NCBI GenBank assembly: GCA_905612515.1
Contig: CAJQSI010000016.1
Coordinates: forward strand, 1 to 64,000
Reading direction: 5' to 3'
Origin: an uncultured Opitutales bacterium
Lineage (GTDB): Bacteria; Verrucomicrobiota; Verrucomicrobiia; Opitutales; Seribacteraceae
Length of the DNA stretch: 64,000 nt
Shown here piece after piece: positions 26,145-34,676 of this stretch (positions are counted from its first letter, which is position 1; every line of letters begins with the position of its first letter). The position numbers and the translations under genes are program-made. Below the pieces are notes generated by a model. That model did no database searches. It was not told the origin of the DNA and saw only the letters and a list, made by a program, of their open reading frames with translations.

Positions 26145-27743
26145 ATGAAAACCCCCCTGTCATGTTTCCTCTTCTGCGCGATCCTCGGATCCGCTGCTTT
26201 CGCTCACGATCCCGCCACAGACATGGTCGATGCGGCCAACCGTTTTATTGCCTCGCTCGACGAAAAGGCAAAAAAGGCGTCCTTATTCACTTGGGATAGC
26301 AAAGAAAGGGAACGTTGGAACTATCTGCCCGACAAATTCATCAAGCCCGATGGCAAACGCCAAGGACTTCCCATAAAGTTGATGACGGCCCAGCAACGGA
26401 TTCTGGCTAACGGTCTACTTTCCGCAGCTTTAAGTCACCGAGGGTATCTCGAGGCTACCACCATCATGACACTCGAGCAGATCCTCTTTCAAATGGAGGG
26501 ACGCGATATACGAAATCCAGAGCTGTACTATGTCTGCATCTTCGGCGAACCTTCCAAGGCGGGCAATTGGGGCTGGCGCTACGAAGGACATCATCTCTCT
26601 CTCAGTTTCACCCTTGTTAACGGACGTGTTTTCTCAGTCACACCCAGTTTTTTCGGTACAAACCCAGCCGAAGTGAAAGAAGGTGCATTCAAGGGTCTCA
26701 AGGTTCTGGCCGACGAGGAAAACATGGCTCGCAAACTTGCTCGATCCCTCTCTCCGCCTCAGCGTGAAATCGGCATCCTTTCCGAAAAAGCCCCTGATGA
26801 CGTTCTTACTAAGGGGGACAGCGTAGTCAAACGAGACACCTTTTTTCCACCGCAAGGATTACCGATCACCAAAATGAACTCTCGCCAGAAAGGTTGGTTG
26901 GCCGAAATAGTCGAGACTTACGCCGCCAAACACCGACCCGAGATCGTAGCTCAGATCACTAAGAAAAATCCGCTCATAGATCCCAAGGAAACTTATTTCG
27001 TCTGGGCCGGAAGTCGTAGTCCGGGAGAAGGCCACTATTATCGTATCCAGACACCAAAATTTCTCTTCGAGTACGATTGCACTCAAAACGGAGCCAACCA
27101 CGTACACGCTGTCTGGAGAGACTTCAATGGCGACTTCGGGCGTGATATCTTAGCCCAACATCATGCTCAATCTCACAAGAAAGCTGAGGGAGGTTGGCAA
27201 AGTATTTTCGACGGCAAGACATTAAAGGGCTGGAAGGCAAACGAGAACGACAATTCCTTCAAGGTAAGGGATGGATGCATCGTAGCCAATGCGCCGGGCC
27301 GCTGCCATCTCTTCTACCAAACTAAGAAACCCTTCAAGAATTTTGAGTTCAAGGCCGAGGTAATGGCACTACCGCACTCCAATTCAGGGATCTACTTCCA
27401 TACCAAGTTTCAAGATGAAGGTTGGCCAAGAGCAGGATTTGAATGCCAAGTCAACAATACCTACCACGACCCCAAGAAAACCGCGAGTATCTATGGCGTG
27501 AAGGACAATCTTACGGCACCCGCTCAAGATGACGAGTGGTTCGAAATTTACATCAAGGTCGACGGGAAGAAAGTTGTGACTAAGGTCAACGGAAAGACCG
27601 TCGTCGAGTGGGAGCAACCTGCAGATGCAAAGTCTGGAGAAAATTTCGAGCGAGTTCTCGGCGAAGGCACGTTCGCGCTGCAAGGACACGATCCCGGAAG
27701 CACGGTCCTCTTTCGCAACATACGCGTCAAGCGACTGCCCTAA
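26145..27743 (+). CDS. DUF3500-DUF1080 fusion protein, exported
   Basis: A 532-residue two-domain protein with a signal peptide (1-19). Residues 25-320 match DUF3500: an LMTAQQRILANGLLSAALS block, a WGWRYEGHHLSLSFTLVNG strand pair, and a second LPITKMNSRQKGWL block, ending in YYRIQTPKFLFEYDCTQNGANHVHAVW. DUF3500 proteins are secreted and uncharacterised. From about residue 345 a DUF1080 jelly-roll domain begins (SIFDGKTLKGWKA) and ends at the usual VLFRNIRVKRL. The fusion suggests that the DUF3500 part acts on, or near, the carbohydrate-type ligand of the DUF1080 part. It is divergently transcribed from the methyltransferase gene, with about 144 bp between the chosen starts. No regulator lies nearby. 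Confidence 0.88.
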   Translation: MKTPLSCFLFCAILGSAAFAHDPATDMVDAANRFIASLDEKAKKASLFTWDSKERERWNYLPDKFIKPDGKRQGLPIKLMTAQQRILANGLLSAALSHRGYLEATTIMTLEQILFQMEGRDIRNPELYYVCIFGEPSKAGNWGWRYEGHHLSLSFTLVNGRVFSVTPSFFGTNPAEVKEGAFKGLKVLADEENMARKLARSLSPPQREIGILSEKAPDDVLTKGDSVVKRDTFFPPQGLPITKMNSRQKGWLAEIVETYAAKHRPEIVAQITKKNPLIDPKETYFVWAGSRSPGEGHYYRIQTPKFLFEYDCTQNGANHVHAVWRDFNGDFGRDILAQHHAQSHKKAEGGWQSIFDGKTLKGWKANENDNSFKVRDGCIVANAPGRCHLFYQTKKPFKNFEFKAEVMALPHSNSGIYFHTKFQDEGWPRAGFECQVNNTYHDPKKTASIYGVKDNLTAPAQDDEWFEIYIKVDGKKVVTKVNGKTVVEWEQPADAKSGENFERVLGEGTFALQGHDPGSTVLFRNIRVKRLP

Positions 27744-27770
27744 CAATCGGGAAAAAAGCAATTCGCGGAA

Positions 27771-27798
27771 TGTAGAAGGAGCGACCAAGGTCGCTCCT
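27771..27798. repeat. REP-like palindrome with GTAG head
   Basis: GGAGCGACC (27778-27786) and GGTCGCTCC (27789-27797) are exact reverse complements with two bases between them. GTAG (27772-27775) lies just 5' of the palindrome. GTAG or GGAG next to a palindrome is the typical head of REP elements mobilised by RAYT transposases. A second, different palindrome with the same GTAG head lies at 52486. No T tract follows, which argues against a simple terminator. A RAYT gene is not in the window. Confidence 0.45.
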
Positions 27799-27919
27799 CC
27801 ATCGGCTATCGCGTAATCACGTGAAATCGCCTCCATTTGCAATGGTGGGGTTATCGAGTTATTGTCGTATCCGTAAGAAACAAAGATGTTTCTCCGATAT
27901 ACCTTGAAAGGATGAGAAA

Positions 27920-28756
27920 ATGAGTAAAACCGACATGATGGAAACCCATGCGATCTCCGCCGGAGAAGCAAAACCGATAGCGAAAACACCACGCACGGAC
28001 CAACGCGACATCCAACCGGAAGACCGTGAATGGTTTCGCTACGTCACTTCTCTTTCCCCACAAGGCGAAAACGGTGCCTTCCTCACGCCGGACGAATTGC
28101 TGGACGTGAACATAGCGTTTGATCGCCTGCAAAGTTCCAATGGCGGCACACCCCGGAAACCAAGTGACGGGAAAACAGTTGCCGATGACGATGACGAATT
28201 CATCAAGAAACAGATGTCCACCGCCTTTCGTCGAGCATTCGAGATGGTCAACCGCCAACAGCATGATTCTCCAAGCGAGGATGAGGACACACTCCTTTCG
28301 GTTGCAGTTGCTTCTCAAACTCTTAGGAACGCTGTCCTATATAATATTAGCGAGGGAAGAAATCCTCTCGAGGGAGTCGAACGCAGCCCGACCGCTCTCC
28401 AACTGGCTCGTCGTTATCTCAGCATGGTCGCATACGCGCCCCCAAGTTTCCTTCAAGGAATAAAGGTATTGAATTACGTTAGAGGAACAATCACGGGGGA
28501 ATTCGTCGTGCTTCTTCCCCAAGGCAGAACGCATCGCGTTGATTTCAAGAACGAACGCGGATGGCAGGCGGATATTGAATTTGGAACGGGCAATGACGAA
28601 GAAACAAAGACGATTTACGGAAGAGGAGTGTGCATGAACGTCATCGCGGGAACAGCTTACAAATTGCAACACGGATTAGAATTTGATGAGTCCAAGATAA
28701 TCTTCGAATCCGACGAAAAGGTGAAGCCTTGGTGGCAATTTTCGCAGGCCACCTAA
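27920..28756 (+). CDS. Hypothetical protein, acidic, no signal peptide
   Basis: A 278-residue protein that is not recognised. It lacks a signal peptide and transmembrane segments, unlike nearly all neighbours, so it should be cytoplasmic. The first 100 residues are polar with acidic and low-complexity stretches (DDDDEF at about 90). A helical block follows (QMSTAFRRAFEMVNRQ to LARRYLSMVAYAPP, about 97-180). The last 90 residues appear beta-rich (YVRGTITGEFVVLLPQGR, GWQADIEFGTGNDEETKTIYGRG). No motif of nucleic-acid enzymes or nucleotide binding is evident. The start at MSKTDMM follows an AAAGGATG stretch, a reasonable ribosome-binding site. It sits between a DUF3500 protein and a propeller gene and could be recently acquired; function unknown. 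Confidence 0.7.
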   Translation: MSKTDMMETHAISAGEAKPIAKTPRTDQRDIQPEDREWFRYVTSLSPQGENGAFLTPDELLDVNIAFDRLQSSNGGTPRKPSDGKTVADDDDEFIKKQMSTAFRRAFEMVNRQQHDSPSEDEDTLLSVAVASQTLRNAVLYNISEGRNPLEGVERSPTALQLARRYLSMVAYAPPSFLQGIKVLNYVRGTITGEFVVLLPQGRTHRVDFKNERGWQADIEFGTGNDEETKTIYGRGVCMNVIAGTAYKLQHGLEFDESKIIFESDEKVKPWWQFSQAT

Positions 28757-28849
28757 GAACTCTCAAATTACAGATATAGATGATAGCCTATTGCCTTCGG
28801 AGAAAAAAGGTCGAATAATTGGCAGTTTAACTTTGCCACTTAATAGACA

Positions 28850-30190
28850 ATGAAAACCTCTCTTCTTCACACCAATGGATTTAGCCGAGTCGCCCTCCTG
28901 TTTGGCTACTTTCTTGCAAGCACAACTGCTTACCCGGGCACTTGGCCGCAATGGCGCGGACCCGATGCCTCGGGCCACTTTGAAGGGACGGGTTTCCCGA
29001 CCGAATGGAATTCCAAAAAGAATGTTGTCTGGAAAGTGGAGATTCCCGGACGCGGGCACTCTTCACCAGTTGTAGAAGGCGATCTGGTCTGGCTCACCAC
29101 CGCCTACGAAACACCCGCATCAAAGGAAGACGCCAAGAAACGCCTAAAGGTCAATACAGGCGGACAACCGCTAAACCTCCTCGCTAAAGTAAGTCTTAGA
29201 GCAGTACAGATAAACCCGGGAACTGGGAAAATCCTCCGTGACATTGAGGTCTTTAATAAGGAAAAGCCGCAATGGGTTCATAAGTTAAACAGCTACTCCT
29301 CGTCTACGCCATGCCTTAAAGGCGGTAAACTTTACTGCCATTTCGGCGCCTATGGTAGTGCATGCCTTGACGCGAAATCCGGAAAAATTATCTGGAAAAA
29401 CAATGATAAACGTCTCTGGGTCATGCACGAAAATGGTCCGGGAAGTTCCCCGGTCCTATGGGGCGACCTAATGATTTTTCACCTCGACGGTAGCGACAAG
29501 CAAAGCATAGCCGCTCTGAGGCAAGACACCGGGGAAATTGTGTGGCAAACCAAACGAAGCGGTAAGATGAACAGCAACCCACAGCTTAAGAAAAGTTATG
29601 CCACGCCTATTCTCGTTGAAAACAAAGGCTCCGAGCTCCTACTTTCTCCCGCCGCCGATTGGCTCTACTGCTACGAACCCGCTACGGGCAAAGAACTTTG
29701 GAAACTACCCTACGGGCTACTTGGATTCTCAAATGTTTCGCGGCCCGTAGCCGGCAACGGCATGGTTTTTCTGTCCACTTGCTTCATGAAAGGAGAAATC
29801 CTCGGGATTCTTCTAAACGGGGACAAACTGCCGAAAATTAAATGGCGAGCTAGATCGGCGCCAAAGATGCCCTCTCCCATTCTGGTCGACGATGCACTAT
29901 ACCTAGTCAACGACGCCGGCATAGCCTCCTGTCTAGACGCGAAAACCGGGGAACTACATTGGCGAGAACGTCTTCATGCTGAGTTCAGCGCCTCTCCCAC
30001 TTATGCCGATGGAAAGATCTACTTTTGCGACCGAAATGGCGTTACGCATGTCGTTAAGCCCGGAAAAAGCCTTAACGTGATAGCCAAAAATGAGCTCGAC
30101 GGCACTGCCCACATGGCCAGTTTCGCTCCCTACGGAAAAGCATTTCTCATACGTACTAATGAGGCCCTTTATCGGGTGGAATCACAGTAA
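28850..30190 (+). CDS. PQQ-like beta-propeller protein, exported
   Basis: A 446-residue secreted propeller of the PQQ-binding-like (BamB/quinoprotein-type) superfamily. After a signal peptide (about 1-27) comes the entry sequence WPQWRGPDASG found in PVC propellers. Repeated blades follow, each with the tryptophan-docking pattern of a lysine/glycine turn before W (for example SGKIIWKNND, TGEIVWQTKR, TGKELWKLPYG, TGELHWRERL). The absence of heme or dehydrogenase active-site motifs argues for a structural or binding propeller rather than a proven alcohol dehydrogenase. It is followed after 111 bp by a DUF1501 gene, and a similar pair occurs at 34677-37464. Function unknown; the fold assignment is secure. 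Confidence 0.92.
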   Translation: MKTSLLHTNGFSRVALLFGYFLASTTAYPGTWPQWRGPDASGHFEGTGFPTEWNSKKNVVWKVEIPGRGHSSPVVEGDLVWLTTAYETPASKEDAKKRLKVNTGGQPLNLLAKVSLRAVQINPGTGKILRDIEVFNKEKPQWVHKLNSYSSSTPCLKGGKLYCHFGAYGSACLDAKSGKIIWKNNDKRLWVMHENGPGSSPVLWGDLMIFHLDGSDKQSIAALRQDTGEIVWQTKRSGKMNSNPQLKKSYATPILVENKGSELLLSPAADWLYCYEPATGKELWKLPYGLLGFSNVSRPVAGNGMVFLSTCFMKGEILGILLNGDKLPKIKWRARSAPKMPSPILVDDALYLVNDAGIASCLDAKTGELHWRERLHAEFSASPTYADGKIYFCDRNGVTHVVKPGKSLNVIAKNELDGTAHMASFAPYGKAFLIRTNEALYRVESQ

Positions 30191-30265
30191 CGCAAATAAT
30201 TGTCTTCATAGAACGCTGACGCCTGCTCCTCTCGGAACAATAAAAGGTTAAAGGTCGGAACCCTT

Positions 30266-30294
30266 TTGACAGAGGGTGAAATTCGGAATAATTT
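30266..30294 (+). promoter_or_regulatory. Possible sigma-70-type promoter before a DUF1501 gene
   Basis: A perfect TTGACA (30266-30271) is followed after 17 bp by TAATTT (30289-30294), a poor match to the -10 consensus. The start codon at 30302 is only 7 bp further on, so the transcript would be nearly leaderless. It is suggestive because of the exact -35 hexamer, but weak overall. Confidence 0.3.
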
Positions 30295-30301
30295 TTAAAC
30301 A

Positions 30302-31669
30302 ATGTTATCGATTTACGGCAAATCAGGCCGAAGATTTTGTGACGGCTTATCGCGTCGTTCCTTCCTGAACATCGGTGCTCTGGGTTTAGCGGGGATGAAC
30401 TTGCCTAATCTGCTCCGAGCCGAGCGGAAAGCTGGTCTGGGAAGATCACACAAAGCTATTATCAACGTTCTGTTGCCCGGCGGCCCACCCCATCAAGACA
30501 TGGTGGACTTGAAACCTGATGCGCCATCCAACGTTCGGGGCGAATTCAAACCCATCGGTACCAATGTGCCTGGCATCCAAATTTCCGAATACATGCCGAG
30601 GATGGCAAAGATGATGGACAAGTTCGCCATCATCCGTTCACTCGCGGACTCTCAAAGCGGACATGACCTCTACCAATGTCTCACCGCACTTCCGCGTAAC
30701 ACTCGCGGAATGACGGGTGGCATAGCCTCTATTGGCGCATGGGTCTCTCGTTTATATGGCAGCGGAAGGAGCGGTATCCCTGCCCACCTTTCTCTCATGC
30801 ACCCTACAGGTCACATGCAATGGGGCGATCCTGGGGAAGGTGGTTTTCTGGGAAGACAACATGGACCCTTCCGCCTAGCCAAAGGAAATGGAGACAATAC
30901 GGGACTAGATACCGTAGAGAATATGACTCTGAGCGACCTTTCTCTCGAACGCCTTCAAGACAGGCGAGCTCTTCGCGGTTCTTTTGATGAATTCAGAAGA
31001 GACTTGAACGACGCTGGCGACTTTGGCTCACTCGACGAATTCGAGCAGCAGGCTCTCGGCATTTTGTCCTCTTCCAAAATGGCCGAGGCACTCGACCTCT
31101 CTAAAGAAGATCCGAAAGTGCTGGAACGCTACGGCAAGCCGGATCCCGAGTGGAGATCCGACGGTGCTCCCAAAATGACGACCAACTTCCTCCTCGCTCG
31201 ACGACTGGTAGAAGTCGGTGCCCGATATGTTTCATTGAACTTCAGCAGGTGGGATTGGCACAGCAATAATTTCGATCGTGGTCGCGTTGACATTCCAATG
31301 CTGGACCAAGCACTATGTGCCCTTGTTCAAGATATTCACGACCGCGGCATGGACAAGGACGTGAGCGTCGTGTGCTGGGGCGAATTCGGCCGCACGCCGA
31401 AAATCAATGCAAAAGGCGGACGTGATCACTGGCCAAAGGCCAACTTTTGCCTCTTGGCGGGAGGCGGGATGCGTACGGGACAAGTCATTGGTTCCACCGA
31501 CAAACAAGGAGCCGAACCCAACGATCGCCCCGTTAAGTTCAAAGAAGTCTTTGCAACACTCTTCAACAACATGGGCATTCCTTCAAACAAGGACCGCATC
31601 TTTGACCTAGGCGGTCGCCCACAGTATCCGGTGGAACCAGAGGTCAAACCCCTTCGCGAATTAATTTAG
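30302..31669 (+). CDS. DUF1501 protein, Tat-type signal
   Basis: A 455-residue DUF1501 protein. A twin-arginine-like signal (CDGLSRRSFLNIGALGLAG, about residues 13-31) suggests Tat export. Family blocks follow: VLLPGGPPHQDMVDLKPDAP (near 57), MPRMAKMMDKFAIIRSL, NFLLARRLVEVGARYVSL, and in the last third VVCWGEFGRTPKINAKGGRDHW. The GEFGRTP and GRDHW blocks resemble the metal-site end of the alkaline phosphatase/sulfatase fold. DUF1501 proteins are abundant in Planctomycetes and Verrucomicrobia, and no reaction is established. It follows a PQQ-like propeller gene on the same strand and converges with a protease gene, with 31 bp between stops. An imperfect hairpin (ACAGCCT/AGGTTGT) lies in that gap. 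Confidence 0.93.
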   Translation: MLSIYGKSGRRFCDGLSRRSFLNIGALGLAGMNLPNLLRAERKAGLGRSHKAIINVLLPGGPPHQDMVDLKPDAPSNVRGEFKPIGTNVPGIQISEYMPRMAKMMDKFAIIRSLADSQSGHDLYQCLTALPRNTRGMTGGIASIGAWVSRLYGSGRSGIPAHLSLMHPTGHMQWGDPGEGGFLGRQHGPFRLAKGNGDNTGLDTVENMTLSDLSLERLQDRRALRGSFDEFRRDLNDAGDFGSLDEFEQQALGILSSSKMAEALDLSKEDPKVLERYGKPDPEWRSDGAPKMTTNFLLARRLVEVGARYVSLNFSRWDWHSNNFDRGRVDIPMLDQALCALVQDIHDRGMDKDVSVVCWGEFGRTPKINAKGGRDHWPKANFCLLAGGGMRTGQVIGSTDKQGAEPNDRPVKFKEVFATLFNNMGIPSNKDRIFDLGGRPQYPVEPEVKPLRELI

Positions 31670-31700
31670 TTCTGGAAACAGCCTACTCGAGCAGGTTGTC

Positions 31701-32552
31701 TCAGCGAAGCAAACGATGGATGGCATCCACGGGGACGCAGGACTTTACGACCATCTGCAAGTTCTCGTTATGACCTTTAACCTTCGAATAGTAAATCGAG
31801 TTAGTCGCTGAAACCATCCCCACGACAGCTCCGGTCGAATCTAGTACGGGAGCTCCGCTGGAACCTTTGGCATAGTCGGCCGTGATAGCCATTCTGTTCG
31901 CCTGCCCGGTCTTCGAGCGGGCCACGAAATATCGCGAGACGTCACCCTTGGTCATGGTGAAGTAGCGTCCGTCCGGATGACTGATCACGCTTACGGAAGT
32001 GCCCACAGGTGCTCGAGCGGCAAGCGGCAGCGGCGTAAGTTTGGCGTCCCGCAACCGAAGAAGAGCCACGTCGGCCGACTTGTTCGCGGCCAATACTTCG
32101 CTCACGACAAAAGTTTTCCCATTGGAGTCCATAGCACCTAAAGCGACACCTTCCTTACTATCTACAACATGGTAGTTGGTCGCGATAACGCCGTCCTCGC
32201 TCAGTGCGAAACCGGAAGCAGACGAAACGTGCCACTTTGTGCATTTACCGCACTTGTAAAGCCTCCCGACGGCAAGTACGGAAGCCTTGCAACGAGAATA
32301 AAACTCATCGGGATGTATGCTTTCAAGCTTGGTTTCAGGAAGCTTAACGGTAGTTGTCCGCCTATTCAGTTGTCCACTTAAGGTATTTAGGGAAGTCCCT
32401 TTTTCGGTCTTGTGCAGCCCCTCCAGCCCTTTTTGGAAACGCAACTTGAGAGCCAAGTCGTCAATGACCCCGGTCTTCGACTGCTGGGCAACCGTAGACC
32501 CAGCAAGACAAGCGAACAGGATTAACGAATAGAGTGACTTTGGTAAATTCAT
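31701..32552 (-). CDS. Trypsin-like serine protease (S1 family), exported
   Basis: A 283-residue secreted protease from ATG 32552 (MNLPKSLYSLILFACLAG), which gives a good signal peptide. The frame extends 45 bp further upstream. The catalytic triad is visible: His128 in the ATNYHVV block, Asp161 in ADVALLRL, and Ser232 in GSSGAPVLD, in the order of chymotrypsin-fold enzymes of the DegP/HtrA-like group. No PDZ domain follows, so it is a single-domain member. Before the protease core lies an extra 90-residue segment, and a CGKC motif (101-104) that could be a redox or metal site. It is transcribed opposite to its neighbours. Targets are unknown; turnover of exported proteins or regulated proteolysis are both possible. 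Confidence 0.9.
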   Translation of the reverse strand: MNLPKSLYSLILFACLAGSTVAQQSKTGVIDDLALKLRFQKGLEGLHKTEKGTSLNTLSGQLNRRTTTVKLPETKLESIHPDEFYSRCKASVLAVGRLYKCGKCTKWHVSSASGFALSEDGVIATNYHVVDSKEGVALGAMDSNGKTFVVSEVLAANKSADVALLRLRDAKLTPLPLAARAPVGTSVSVISHPDGRYFTMTKGDVSRYFVARSKTGQANRMAITADYAKGSSGAPVLDSTGAVVGMVSATNSIYYSKVKGHNENLQMVVKSCVPVDAIHRLLR

Positions 32553-32676
32553 TCCTAGATGGAATGCTAAACTTCGTGAACCGCAAGAGGAATACAACTT
32601 CGCTCGTCATTAAAATGAGTCCCATGACAACTCCAAGGCTTGACTCGGTAATTCAGACTCATCTTGGTGTTTCGAG

Positions 32677-33789
32677 ATGGAAAAGCCAGTCGAATACCTT
32701 AAGAACAAGCGTCTCGTTAAACATGCGTTTAAGGCGGTCGCCGTCTTGTTGTCTTTTACCGCAAGCATCGTTTCCGCAATTGAAAAGCGGTACGCTTTCC
32801 TTGTGTGTGGTGACCCGCAATACCATGCCGAAAAAACTGCGAACCCAAAGTCACTCGATCCGTATTCAGAGGAAGGGATGGACCGCTTCATTCGTTTGGC
32901 AGGAACCTTCGGGGGTGGAGAGATTCCTAAATCCTTAGGCGGCGGAAAAGTGCCCAACGAGTTTCTCGGTATGATCGTAACGGGTGACTTGATCGACAGC
33001 GCCGATAAAAATGGTGGCAACTATCCTGCCATGCAAAAGTTCGAGTGGAGACGATTCAAAATGGACTTTGGACTGACGGGCAAAGAGGGGAGACTCCCCT
33101 ACCCCGTATACGAACTACACGGCAACCACGACGGTCCTCAAGGCGACACCTTCATCATCGAAGACATTATTGCACGCAACAAGAACCGCCCTAATGTAGG
33201 AATGGTATCGGCAAACGGGCTACATTACTCTTGGGATTGGGGTCCAATGCATCTTGTAAACCTGGGCATGTTCGCGGGATCGGGGGACAAACGACGCGAA
33301 GGTCATCATTACGCTCCGAGATCCAGCCTCGAGTTTCTCAAAAAAGACTTAACGGCCAGAGTGGGTTCATCGGGAAGACCTGTCATCCTTTCCTTTCACC
33401 TGCACCCCTTCGGCCCTCATTACGACTGGCCGGAAGAGGACCTGAGGTCTTTCTGGAAGCTGATCGAACGCTACAACGTCATCGCCTTTTTTCATGGTCA
33501 CACCCACGGTTCACCACCCAGTCGGACCCGATGGGATGGTAAAAGTTTTAGCCGTGACCTAGAGAAAGGAGTTTGGGTCTTTAATCCCGATGACGCAGGA
33601 GCTGCGAAAACGGATCCGAGAGATCCCTCCAAGGGAGTGGGTTTATATCACGGATTTCTTTATGTGGAATTGGTTGATCGCGCGGGCGATGATGCCGATG
33701 AATTCGTGGTGCGGTCCTATGCCTCCAAGGACAATTGGGAAACTCACAAATGGGGAACTCGCTGGTCATACAAGGTAAGCATTCCGTAA
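32677..33789 (+). CDS. Calcineurin-like metallophosphoesterase, exported
   Basis: A 370-residue metallophosphoesterase with an N-terminal hydrophobic segment (about 17-34) that may be a signal peptide or anchor. The five family blocks are in order: GDPQYH (45-50), GDLIDS, GNHDG, the FHLHPFG block, and GHTHGSPPS, which supply the metal ligands of the dinuclear centre. The first block has Gln-Tyr-His after Asp rather than the common DxH, a variant seen in this subgroup (family inference). A linker rich in Gly (GGGEIPKSLGGGKVP, about 80-95) precedes the second motif. The gene starts 124 bp from the divergent protease start. The substrate is unknown; phosphomonoester, diester or surface phospho-glycan are candidates. 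Confidence 0.92.
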   Translation: MEKPVEYLKNKRLVKHAFKAVAVLLSFTASIVSAIEKRYAFLVCGDPQYHAEKTANPKSLDPYSEEGMDRFIRLAGTFGGGEIPKSLGGGKVPNEFLGMIVTGDLIDSADKNGGNYPAMQKFEWRRFKMDFGLTGKEGRLPYPVYELHGNHDGPQGDTFIIEDIIARNKNRPNVGMVSANGLHYSWDWGPMHLVNLGMFAGSGDKRREGHHYAPRSSLEFLKKDLTARVGSSGRPVILSFHLHPFGPHYDWPEEDLRSFWKLIERYNVIAFFHGHTHGSPPSRTRWDGKSFSRDLEKGVWVFNPDDAGAAKTDPRDPSKGVGLYHGFLYVELVDRAGDDADEFVVRSYASKDNWETHKWGTRWSYKVSIP

Positions 33790-33950
33790 TCGTTTTGTAA
33801 GAAATTGAGCCAAATCCATTGCCTCAATCTCTGCCCCAAAGCTCGATTGCCAATTTACTATGACTTACAACCTTCTTCTTGCGTTCGAGATGGTTTTGGT
33901 TCGCGATGGAGAAATAACCGACCCTGTTTACAACCTTCATCTCTAATAAA

Positions 33951-34634
33951 ATGAAACTTCAAGTAGCATCACTAGCCATTGCAACCTTACTTTGCTCCCC
34001 ATCCGTTAACGCTAAAGCCGAAAAATCTTCTGGCTCCGCAAAAAAGGAAGATTGGAAAACCCTTTTTGACGGAAAGAGCCTTGATCACTTCAGAGGTTAC
34101 AAGAAGGACAAGCCGGATCCGGGTTGGAAGGTTGATGACGGCATAATAAAATTTGCCGGCAAAGGCGGAGACTTAATGACCAAGGACAAGTACCAGTTTT
34201 TCGAGATGGCTCTGGAATGGAACCTCCCAAAGGGTGGAAACAGCGGGATTATCTACAGGGTCGCAGAAACAAAAGGTCCGGCATATCATACGGGGCCCGA
34301 AATCCAGATTCTTTCTAGTATGAAAGTGGGGGGCAAAACGGATGCGGGTTCATGCTACGCTTTGTACGCTCCGAAGGTATCCAATCTCAAACCCAATGGC
34401 CAATGGAACTCGGTGCGACTCGTTATCAAGCCGGGCAATCACGTGGAACACCATATGAATGGGGAGAAAGTTTGCTCCTACCAAATAGGGAGTGACGACT
34501 GGAATGCCCGCGTGGCAAAAAGTAAATTCTCCAAGTGGAAGGAATTCGCAACCGTGGACAAGGGTCACGTATGCCTGCAGTCTCACGGAGCCGCCATTTG
34601 GTTTCGCAACCTGAAGGTGCGTGAACTTAAGTAA
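33951..34634 (+). CDS. DUF1080 family protein, exported
   Basis: A 227-residue protein with a signal peptide (about 1-23) and one DUF1080 domain (about 33-225). The entry signature is LFDGKSLDHFRGYK. The central GGNSGIIYRV strand carries the NSGI/Y turn conserved in the family, and the end is AAIWFRNLKVREL. It fits the jelly-roll fold of 3-keto-disaccharide-hydrolase-like proteins; activity is not demonstrated for most. It lies 42 bp upstream of a PQQ-like propeller gene, so the two probably form an operon with the DUF1501 gene that follows. Compared with other DUF1080 copies in the window it is a stand-alone domain. Confidence 0.92.
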   Translation: MKLQVASLAIATLLCSPSVNAKAEKSSGSAKKEDWKTLFDGKSLDHFRGYKKDKPDPGWKVDDGIIKFAGKGGDLMTKDKYQFFEMALEWNLPKGGNSGIIYRVAETKGPAYHTGPEIQILSSMKVGGKTDAGSCYALYAPKVSNLKPNGQWNSVRLVIKPGNHVEHHMNGEKVCSYQIGSDDWNARVAKSKFSKWKEFATVDKGHVCLQSHGAAIWFRNLKVRELK

Positions 34635-34676
34635 ACCTGATCGACGCCCTCACCATTCAAACGAGAGACAAACGTC

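Noticed and set aside
24639..28756. Restriction-modification system around the methyltransferase
   Set aside because: No neighbouring gene shows nuclease motifs. The adjacent genes are RapA, a DUF3500-DUF1080 exported protein and an orphan without PD-(D/E)XK-like patterns.
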